Below are positions 14,626-20,561 of a stretch of DNA of 20,561 nucleotides, in pieces; within the stretch, counting starts at the first letter, position 1; the number at the start of each line of letters is the position of its first letter. Source of the DNA: Zetaproteobacteria bacterium (lineage in GTDB: Bacteria > Pseudomonadota > Alphaproteobacteria > Micavibrionales > Micavibrionaceae); contig NVXI01000001.1 of assembly GCA_002747015.1 (NCBI GenBank), positions 262,808 to 283,368 on the forward strand, given 5' to 3'. A program made the translations under genes and the position numbers. The notes beneath the pieces are model-generated. The model saw only the letters and a program-made list of their open reading frames with translations. It was not told where the DNA came from and made no database searches.

Positions 14626-14898
14626 ATGATAAGCTTTCTCTACTCCAGTGTCGGCATTGTTATTGCGGTAAGTTATTTGCCGCAAGTCCTGCGCCTATTA
14701 CGTGCAAAGTCTCGTTGTATCGAGATATCACTTATGAGCTGGGTAATATGGAACTACACCTCTATCATCAGCCTGCTTTACAGTGTCTATGATCTGGCCG
14801 ACTTAAAACTATCTATTGTTAATGTAATAAATGTATTATTCATCAATATTATAATAGGGTTAACCATCTATAAACGCAGGAAATACGCAGAAATTTAG
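14626..14898 (+). CDS. SemiSWEET/PQ-loop family small transporter-like protein
   Basis: A 90-residue protein with three predicted membrane helices and the PQ-loop signature: YLPQVLRLLRAKS after the first helix (Pro-Gln at residues 19-20), then ISLMSWVIWNYTSIISLLYSVYDLADL, then NVINVLFINIIIGLTIYKRR. Length, three-helix plan and the PQ plus Trp-rich second helix match bacterial SemiSWEETs, which dimerise and let sugars cross the membrane; some relatives carry other solutes. A basic end (KRRKYAEI) marks a cytoplasmic C-terminus. The Shine-Dalgarno before the ATG is poor. It is transcribed divergently from the RTX-module gene, with 72 bp between, and converges on the large hypothetical gene with one base separating the stops. 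Confidence 0.75.
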   Translation: MISFLYSSVGIVIAVSYLPQVLRLLRAKSRCIEISLMSWVIWNYTSIISLLYSVYDLADLKLSIVNVINVLFINIIIGLTIYKRRKYAEI

Positions 14899-14899
14899 A

Positions 14900-16303
14900 C
14901 TATTGCGCCAAAGTATTCTGGAGAGAATTACCATCATTCGTGAGGACATACTGCCCCTTGTACGCGTCAGTAATTTCCACAACACCCTCTTTCATAAAAT
15001 AATTGATATCCGAAGGATCGGGCGGAATAATATCCCGACCTGTCAGTTGAGAAAACTCACTTTGGAAATCACGTGAAGGATATAGCGTTATTTGCTTGCT
15101 CGGCACAAAATCATTGAGTGTTCCATCCTGTAAAGCTTGTTGTCGCAATTTTTGATCCATATATTCATCAATATCCATATCTAAAGAATGACTATTATCG
15201 AAATGGGACGCCCCTCTAAAAATAAGGGTCTTTTCACCACCTGCCATATCAATATATGTCTGCGCCCGCCTTTCTAATGCATCATCACTAAAACGTGCCT
15301 TAACTGCCAAGTCCATTTCTACATTCGCGGCGTCATAAGCCTGAGTAGCCCTATCAAAAAAATCATTTACTTTATCGCCATGAGAAGTAAGGGAATTATA
15401 AAGGCCCTCCTTTTCACTATGTGATTTGTCTAAAGTTTCGAAATAGGATGTATCCTTTAACCATGCCATAAAAGATTGATGTAGCTCTGCATTGTCCTGT
15501 ATGTATGCGTCTTTTTCCGCGATAATATCATCACCCATTTTGTTTAAGAGATAGTTTCCTTCCCAATGAGTTCCTCCCGGATCATCACCAAAATCATGAA
15601 ACGTCATCCCCAACGCCCTACATTTAATCATAATTTCAACTACATTTTCTGCCATATCTTTACGATCTAAATCACTCTTCGCAATTACCGGCGCAAATAA
15701 ATGCGCATAATCACGAAGCTCAGGCTCGGTCATCTCCGATGGTTCAGAAAACCATTTGCCAATAACATCTTGAGGTAAAAAACTACTGCTGAAACGATTT
15801 AATTGATCTGTAAAATTTTTAATCTCTGGGGAGGCCATCAAAATATCTTGCTCTTTTTCATAGGCATTGTTCCATTCATCCGGATCACTTATATGCTCTA
15901 TTTTAGGTGCGACTTGCCCACTAACAAAAGTAATTAATTCGTCATACACCTTGGAAAAATAGTCATCTGCCTGTTTTGGCGACATCCCTTTTAATTCAGG
16001 GTAAACTGCCTCCATCTCCACTTTTGTTGCTGCTGTGGATTCGAACATAATATGCTTAACACCCGCCTGCGCCAAAGCATCCAATTCTGATGAAATTGTA
16101 CCTGTGATATCGGCATTACCGTGATTTGTATCACGAGCAATTGTGAATTGATTTCCGCCCAATGCAAGAGACGATATAGGCTTGTTAGGATCAATCACCA
16201 TTGGCGCCAAGACAGCAGAAACCCCAGAAGCACTTTCCTTAAAAGGTGCCTCCGCATGTAAATTATCCAAAATACTTGGCTGTGTAACTAACCCGTCCGA
16301 CAT
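14900..16303 (-). CDS. Large hypothetical protein, faint ChaN/EreA/TraB-like fold
   Basis: A 467-residue protein, not confidently recognised. Residues 56-90 (ARDTNHGNADITGTISSELDALAQAGVKHIMFE) resemble the opening of the ChaN/erythromycin-esterase/TraB group: a strand ending in a His-containing loop, a helix, then a strand ending in FE. Near residues 345-370, a helix with ERRAQTYIDMA is followed by the strand KTLIFRGASHF, like the E-R-[D/N] helix and G-x-x-H strand of that fold. Between them is a large helical insertion (about residues 110-330), which the known families lack at this size. No signal peptide or membrane helix is seen. The ATG at 16303 is chosen; a frame extension to 16441 would overlap lysK and encode a segment unlike the rest. 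A good TATAAT stands upstream. A metal-dependent hydrolase-like or haem-binding role is speculative. Confidence 0.6.
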   Translation of the reverse strand: MSDGLVTQPSILDNLHAEAPFKESASGVSAVLAPMVIDPNKPISSLALGGNQFTIARDTNHGNADITGTISSELDALAQAGVKHIMFESTAATKVEMEAVYPELKGMSPKQADDYFSKVYDELITFVSGQVAPKIEHISDPDEWNNAYEKEQDILMASPEIKNFTDQLNRFSSSFLPQDVIGKWFSEPSEMTEPELRDYAHLFAPVIAKSDLDRKDMAENVVEIMIKCRALGMTFHDFGDDPGGTHWEGNYLLNKMGDDIIAEKDAYIQDNAELHQSFMAWLKDTSYFETLDKSHSEKEGLYNSLTSHGDKVNDFFDRATQAYDAANVEMDLAVKARFSDDALERRAQTYIDMAGGEKTLIFRGASHFDNSHSLDMDIDEYMDQKLRQQALQDGTLNDFVPSKQITLYPSRDFQSEFSQLTGRDIIPPDPSDINYFMKEGVVEITDAYKGQYVLTNDGNSLQNTLAQ

Positions 16304-16337
16304 AACCAACCCAATTTTATTATTTTTATAAGAATAT

Positions 16338-16365
16338 ATTATAGAAAACAAACAACTTATGCAAA
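16338..16365 (-). promoter_or_regulatory. Promoter of the large hypothetical gene
   Basis: On the minus strand a perfect TATAAT (16343-16338) follows TTTGCA (16365-16360) with a 16-bp spacer, 34 bp before the ATG at 16303. It lies in the 129-bp region shared with the divergent lysK gene. Confidence 0.5.
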
Positions 16366-16432
16366 TAAAAGCTGTTTGAAAACCACTACGTTCTCTGCTA
16401 TTTCTGTATGCCTTAAAACCAAGGATATAAAA

Positions 16433-18055
16433 ATGACACAAGACATCACACCAGACATTGCCATCAAAAACCGTACATGGGCATTTGAAGAGGCCAAGGC
16501 CGTGGTAAAACGCTTACGCGCAATTGGTCGTGGACAGGTGCAAACACCGGAAAAAGGATATGTGTTATTTGAAACAGGATATGGCCCATCAGGCCTGCCG
16601 CATATCGGAACATTCGCCGAAGTATGCCGCACATCCATGGTGCAACAAGCATTTAAAGCATTGCAGCCTGACATACCGACCAAGCTCATCTGTTTTTCAG
16701 ATGATATGGATGGCCTGCGTAAAGTGCCGACAAATGTCCCGCAACAAGACATGCTGAACCAGCATTTAGGACAGCCATTAAGCCTCGTCCCCAACCCATT
16801 TGGCACAGATCACCCAAGCTATGCCCATCATAACAATGCGGCTTTATGTGCATTTTTGGATGACTATGGCTTCGATTATGAATTCAAATCCGCAAGCGAG
16901 TGCTATAAATCCGGCGAATTTGATGAGACATTATTACTGATGCTGAAACATCATGAAGACATAAAGGGCGCGGTCCTTCCGATCCTTGGTGAGACACGCG
17001 CGGCCAGCTATTCCCCCTTCTTACCAATATCCCCCTCAACAGGCGCAGTTTTACAAGTGCCTGTCCTTGAAACCGATGTCGAGGCCGGTACAATCACATT
17101 CGAGGATGTCGATGGCAGCCGCATAACACAAAGCGTAACAGGCGGTAAGGTCAAAGCGCAGTGGCGCGCAGACTGGGCACTACGCTGGCACGCGCTTGAT
17201 GTTGATTATGAGATGAGCGGAAAAGACCTTAAAAGCTCTGCCGATATCTCAAAGAAAATATTGAAAATTCTAGGTAAGCATAATCCAGCAGGATTCCACT
17301 ACGAAATGTTCTTGGATGAAAATGGTGAGAAGATATCAAAGTCAAAAGGCAATGGCCTAAGCATGGAAGAGTGGTTAACCTATGCGCCACAAGAAAGTCT
17401 GGCCTATTATCTATTCCAACGCCCGACATCGGCAAAAAAGCTGTATTTTGATGTCATCCCCAAAGCTGTCGATGAATACATCACATTCGTCGCTAAATTG
17501 GAGCAGCAAGAACCAGCAAAGAAACTGGAGAATCCTACATGGTATATTCATCATGGTGAGGTGCCAAAATCACAACACACGCCTATTTCCTTTGCCTTGT
17601 TATTAAACCTTGTCAATGCAGCCAATACGGACCAGGCCAATGCTCTGTGGGGGTTTATCCAACAATATGCACCAGAAGCCACCCCTGAAAACACGCCGTT
17701 CTTAGACCGCTTGGTGGGTTATGCTATCCAATATTATAAAGACTTTGTCCTGCCCAAAAAATCATACCGTGCCGCGGATGAGCGCGAACGTGAAGCTCTA
17801 TCCGCTCTGGCCAACGCGCTAGATAACATAGAGAGCGGATTAAGCGCAGAAGAGTATATGAGCATGGTTTTCACCGCCGGAAAAGAAAATGGCTATGAAA
17901 AAGATGAACTGCGCACGTGGTTCCAAGCACTCTATCAAATTCTGCTAGGACAAGATCAAGGACCGCGCTTTGGCTCCTTCATTGCGTTATATGGCACGGA
18001 TAAAACCGTATCCCTAATCCGCAATGCGCTGGAAGGAAAACTGGCAGCGGCATAA
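16433..18055 (+). CDS. lysK: Class I lysyl-tRNA synthetase
   Basis: This enzyme charges tRNA-Lys with lysine. The 540-residue protein has the class I LysRS pattern: the HIGH-type motif GPSGLPHIGTF (PHIGT at residues 56-60), the helix E-V-C-R-T, FSDDMDGLRKVP, the KMSKS-type loop KISKSKGNG starting at residue 300, and a helical C-terminal anticodon-binding part. Class I LysRS is found in archaea, alphaproteobacteria and a few others instead of the usual class II enzyme, which supports the taxonomic guess. The ATG at 16433 is chosen because AAGGA lies 7 nt upstream and the following residues match the family; an in-frame TTG at 16376 has no such support. It stands alone: divergent from the large hypothetical gene and convergent with the phosphatase-like gene 27 bp downstream. 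Confidence 0.95.
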   Translation: MTQDITPDIAIKNRTWAFEEAKAVVKRLRAIGRGQVQTPEKGYVLFETGYGPSGLPHIGTFAEVCRTSMVQQAFKALQPDIPTKLICFSDDMDGLRKVPTNVPQQDMLNQHLGQPLSLVPNPFGTDHPSYAHHNNAALCAFLDDYGFDYEFKSASECYKSGEFDETLLLMLKHHEDIKGAVLPILGETRAASYSPFLPISPSTGAVLQVPVLETDVEAGTITFEDVDGSRITQSVTGGKVKAQWRADWALRWHALDVDYEMSGKDLKSSADISKKILKILGKHNPAGFHYEMFLDENGEKISKSKGNGLSMEEWLTYAPQESLAYYLFQRPTSAKKLYFDVIPKAVDEYITFVAKLEQQEPAKKLENPTWYIHHGEVPKSQHTPISFALLLNLVNAANTDQANALWGFIQQYAPEATPENTPFLDRLVGYAIQYYKDFVLPKKSYRAADEREREALSALANALDNIESGLSAEEYMSMVFTAGKENGYEKDELRTWFQALYQILLGQDQGPRFGSFIALYGTDKTVSLIRNALEGKLAAA

Positions 18056-18082
18056 TTATGCCCTATGGATAGATAGCTCCTC

Positions 18083-18403
18083 CTATAAGTACGCCGCCAA
18101 GCAATCTTCAAGCAATTCTATCAACGCCTCATCCATATATTGATAGTCATCGGGGATATCGAGAATAACGATATCCTTATGATCGAGTAGCGTTGTAAAT
18201 TTCTTTTGCAAACGCTGTTTATGCTTCTTTTCCATCACGAAGATAGTGTCCGCCCATTCGATATCTTTAAATGACACACACCGCCGCGCCTTTGCACTCG
18301 TCCCTGCGGACCGAACATTTATTAGCACATTCTTACGTAATATGGCCTCTGCTGTAGGACTCCTCCACTGATTTTTGCTGCAAATAAACAAAAAATTCTT
18401 CAT
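18083..18403 (-). CDS. Short low-molecular-weight protein tyrosine phosphatase-like protein
   Basis: A 106-residue protein with the LMW-PTP phosphate loop CSKNQWRS (C8-x5-R14, then Ser), the RSAGTSA strand-turn, the ADTIFVMEKKHKQRL helix and IPDDYQYMDEALIELL near the end. This is the compact subgroup often annotated as low molecular weight phosphatase family or phosphotyrosine protein phosphatase, about 105-110 residues against roughly 150 in classical members. The usual DPY acid loop is replaced by PDDYQYMD, whose Asp (D85/D86) could serve as general acid. The substrate is unknown. The ATG has AAGG 10 nt upstream. It is transcribed towards lysK and divergently from the unknown gene at 18588. 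Confidence 0.85.
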   Translation of the reverse strand: MKNFLFICSKNQWRSPTAEAILRKNVLINVRSAGTSAKARRCVSFKDIEWADTIFVMEKKHKQRLQKKFTTLLDHKDIVILDIPDDYQYMDEALIELLEDCLAAYL

Positions 18404-18587
18404 TATTTCACTGCCTTACATAAAAAACATTGTATTTACATATAGTTTTCATAAAAATTACATAAAATTTTAAATAAATCTTAAATACATGGGTGGTATT
18501 ATAGGTACTACAGTGTTCTACAACGCCTATTCGCGGAAAAACACTAATGATAAGTAACAGAAAACAATAAATAAAAAGAGTAATTTT

Positions 18588-19097
18588 ATGCTTAATATTG
18601 AAAATGCAAAACCAACAGCGAAGAAAATCCTTGGCCATATCAATACATTTGAAAACTTTTGCATGGGTAAAACAAATTATTCACCATCAGAGTTCAGAGA
18701 AATTAATGAAGAGCTTAGCATCGGTGCCGTTCTTATGCTTGGAACACATAGATACCAAAAAGGTGAAAACGGCAAACGCCTCCTCTGGCAAGGACTGGAT
18801 GAATGTGAATATGATCTAGGCTTCACCCATGAAGCACATATTATGCGCGACTACCCCGGATTTAATGCCAAACGCTCCCGTTCTTTAGAAGGAGATATGG
18901 TCGCCGATAGTGCCGTTATTGCAGGCCCGAACGGCAAAGGAAACCTCTCCATCGTAACAATGAAAGATGGCACAGTTGGTATTGGCCCCAATTACAAAAT
19001 TGCGTTAAGGAATGCCGCGTTAAAACTGCATTTAAAGTCAAACTTTAATCATTTTAGCCTAAGTGCATTATTCAAAAGAATATGGGGCAACGCATAA
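18588..19097 (+). CDS. Hypothetical protein, 169 residues
   Basis: Not recognised. The N-terminal 50 residues are probably helical (ENAKPTAKKILGHINTFENF...SPSEFREINEEL). The middle carries LLWQGLDECEYDLGFTHEAHIMRDYPGFNAKRSRSLEGDMVADSAVIAGPNGKGNLSIVTMKDGTVGIGPNYKIALRNAALKLHLK, which reads as a small alpha/beta domain with Gly-rich turns, and the C-terminus is basic and aromatic. There is no signal peptide or membrane segment. The ATG is preceded by AAGAG at 8 nt, a usable ribosome site. The 184 bp before it are very AT-rich and must hold the promoters of this gene and the divergent phosphatase gene. Codon use is like that of the neighbours, so a real, lineage-specific gene is likely. Confidence 0.65.
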   Translation: MLNIENAKPTAKKILGHINTFENFCMGKTNYSPSEFREINEELSIGAVLMLGTHRYQKGENGKRLLWQGLDECEYDLGFTHEAHIMRDYPGFNAKRSRSLEGDMVADSAVIAGPNGKGNLSIVTMKDGTVGIGPNYKIALRNAALKLHLKSNFNHFSLSALFKRIWGNA

Positions 19098-19212
19098 CCC
19101 TCCCCCCACTAACGCTTCACAAAACAGTTTTTACCACGCTATCCTTGCTTATCATACGCCAAAGCTCTATCCTGCGTTCCTGAATTTATATAAGCAGGGA
19201 CAAAAATAAACC

Positions 19213-20487
19213 ATGGCAAATGATAAAACGGATATTGTTACACAAAACCAAGACACTCCAGAATTAGTTACGGGTCAAATCGGTAATTTTTGGGCAGAAG
19301 TTGTTCACGTTTGGCGTGATGGCTTTATGGGTGTTGATATAGGAAATATCCTTGTTGCCTTAGGTATTTTCAGTATTTTTTTAGTTCTGCGCGGCGTTCT
19401 AAGTAAATACATATTACATACGATTCATCTTTGGACCAAAAAATCAAGCACTGACATTGATGATAAGATTATAGAAGCTCTCCTCCCTCCGATCCGGTTT
19501 GTTCCCATCATTATGGGTCTGTTTTTTGCAGCACAAGCACTAGGTTTTGACGGAGTTATTGCAGAATTTCTAACCCGCCTGATCCGTTCAATGATTGCCT
19601 TTACAATTTTTTGGGCTCTACATCGTTCGCTGGATCCGATTCAGCATCTATCAAAAAAAATGGAAAAACTCCTAACCAAAGTCATGATGGTCTGGATTTT
19701 CAAATTCTTAAAAGTCCTCGTCTTCTTTATTGGCTCGGCTGTTATTCTAGAAATTTGGGGAATTGCGATTGGCCCACTTCTTGGCGGGGTTGGACTGTTT
19801 GGTGTTGCCATTGCACTAGGCGCACAAGATTTATTCAAAAACCTAATTGGTGGCCTGACTGTTATCGCAGAGAAGCGTTTTTATCCTGGCGACTGGATAA
19901 AGGTCGACGGCATTGTTGAGGGCACAGTCGAGGAGATTGGCTTTCGCTCTACCCGTATTCGACGTTTTGACAAAGCCCCCGTCTATGTCCCGAATTCAGA
20001 CCTATCCGACGCCGTTGTAATCAACTTCTCTCGCATGACAAATCGTCGCATATACTGGAAAATTGGCGTAACCTACAGCACCACGCGAGAACAGCTAACA
20101 TTAATTCGTGATGAGATCGCCAATTATTTGGCCACAAATGATGCCTTCGAAAAACCACCAAAGGTTTCTACATTTGTTAGATTAGATAGTTTCAATGAAT
20201 CTTCTATAGACTTCATGATTTATTGTTTCACCAAGACAACCAATTGGGGAGAATGGCTTGGAATTAAAGAAGAATTTGCCCTCGAAATAAAAGACATCGT
20301 TGAGAAAAGAGCCGGTACAAATTTTGCTTTCCCATCACAATCTATCTATTTGGAAAGCATGCCTTCAGACGCACCGGAAATATTCACCCCACCGACAAAA
20401 ACGCCAAATAAATCTACAGCGGCAAAACCAAATAAAACAAAGGCAGTGAAGAAAGTAAGTACCACAAAAAAGAAGAAGGCTTCATAA
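19213..20487 (+). CDS. MscS-family mechanosensitive channel
   Basis: A 424-residue membrane protein. Several N-terminal helices (for example NILVALGIFSIFLVLRGVL, FVPIIMGLFFAAQALGF, VLVFFIGSAVILEIWGI) are followed by the pore-lining helix with the Gly/Ala pattern GGVGLFGVAIALGAQDLFKNLIGG. Next comes the cytoplasmic MscS beta domain (YPGDWIKVDGIVEGTVEEIGFRSTRIRRFD...VYVPNSDL) and the upper alpha/beta vestibule (INFSRMTNRRIYWKIGVTYST...). These channels open under membrane tension and release solutes during osmotic downshock. It is larger than E. coli MscS (about 286 residues), with extra N-terminal helices and a Lys/Thr-rich tail of about 35 residues that is probably disordered. The Shine-Dalgarno (AGGG, 13 nt upstream) is distant. 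It is a single gene with no coupled partner in view. Confidence 0.92.
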   Translation: MANDKTDIVTQNQDTPELVTGQIGNFWAEVVHVWRDGFMGVDIGNILVALGIFSIFLVLRGVLSKYILHTIHLWTKKSSTDIDDKIIEALLPPIRFVPIIMGLFFAAQALGFDGVIAEFLTRLIRSMIAFTIFWALHRSLDPIQHLSKKMEKLLTKVMMVWIFKFLKVLVFFIGSAVILEIWGIAIGPLLGGVGLFGVAIALGAQDLFKNLIGGLTVIAEKRFYPGDWIKVDGIVEGTVEEIGFRSTRIRRFDKAPVYVPNSDLSDAVVINFSRMTNRRIYWKIGVTYSTTREQLTLIRDEIANYLATNDAFEKPPKVSTFVRLDSFNESSIDFMIYCFTKTTNWGEWLGIKEEFALEIKDIVEKRAGTNFAFPSQSIYLESMPSDAPEIFTPPTKTPNKSTAAKPNKTKAVKKVSTTKKKKAS

Positions 20488-20561
20488 TAGAACTTTCTCC
20501 TATCCAGTAAAAAATGCTATGCACGTAGGATGAGTGCAGATCCAGCGATTCCCTTCCCCAC

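Noticed and set aside
16376..16432. N-terminal extension of lysyl-tRNA synthetase
   Set aside because: It starts at TTG without a ribosome site and adds residues not typical of the family; the ATG at 16433 has AAGGA 7 nt upstream.
16304..16441. N-terminal extension of the large hypothetical protein
   Set aside because: It would overlap lysK and run across the TATAAT promoter; the hydrophobic stretch it adds looks like translated intergenic DNA.
16357..16806. Minus-strand 149-codon frame over the start of lysK
   Set aside because: It is antisense to the HIGH-motif region of lysK and has no independent support.

Overview
The window looks like a chromosomal segment of a moderately AT-rich alphaproteobacterium. 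The support is a class I lysyl-tRNA synthetase (typical of archaea and alphaproteobacteria), a uvrB preceded by a near match to the alphaproteobacterial LexA box (GTTC-N7-GTTC), and a mixture of conserved housekeeping genes with poorly conserved small envelope proteins. The clade cannot be fixed from sequence alone; an uncultured Rhodospirillales- or Micavibrio-like lineage is only a guess. No rRNA, tRNA, CRISPR array or complete insertion sequence was seen.

Layout. (1) 39-4033: a periplasmic thioredoxin-like protein diverges from a bacterioferritin-associated ferredoxin (bfd) across an intergenic region with two Fur-box-like sites. A secreted cyclophilin, a PhzF-family enzyme and a GH13 alpha-glucosidase follow, the last two overlapping. 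(2) 4077-8425, minus strand: six envelope genes (two membrane proteins, a membrane-anchored coiled-coil protein built of 21-residue repeats, three lipoproteins), several separated by hairpin terminators. (3) 8486-10498: an accessory patch. It holds an orphan Phd-type antitoxin (57 codons, minus strand), a 19-codon toxin remnant overlapping it, a 160-bp cluster of palindromes and imperfect direct repeats, a purine-rich stretch ending in a strong hairpin, an orphan GC-richer small gene, a ribbon-helix-helix-like regulator whose 5' end lies in an inverted repeat, and a zinc-ribbon/DUF4145 protein. (4) 10495-12908: a TfoX-N-like protein translationally coupled to uvrB. (5) 12958-16303: a membrane-anchored protein with the calcium-binding module normally found in giant RTX exoproteins, a SemiSWEET/PQ-loop protein, and a large protein faintly resembling the ChaN/EreA/TraB hydrolase-like fold. 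(6) 16433-20487: lysK, a small low-molecular-weight phosphatase, an unknown 169-residue protein and an MscS-type channel.

How the parts fit. The Fur/bfd end points to iron-stress control. The uvrB-tfoX pair looks like a LexA-controlled two-gene operon. The patch at 8.5-10.5 kb is the most likely site of horizontally acquired or defence-type genes. An odd feature links uvrB to its upstream neighbour: both begin with nearly the same 37 bp, encoding a shared 12-residue N-terminus on otherwise unrelated proteins.
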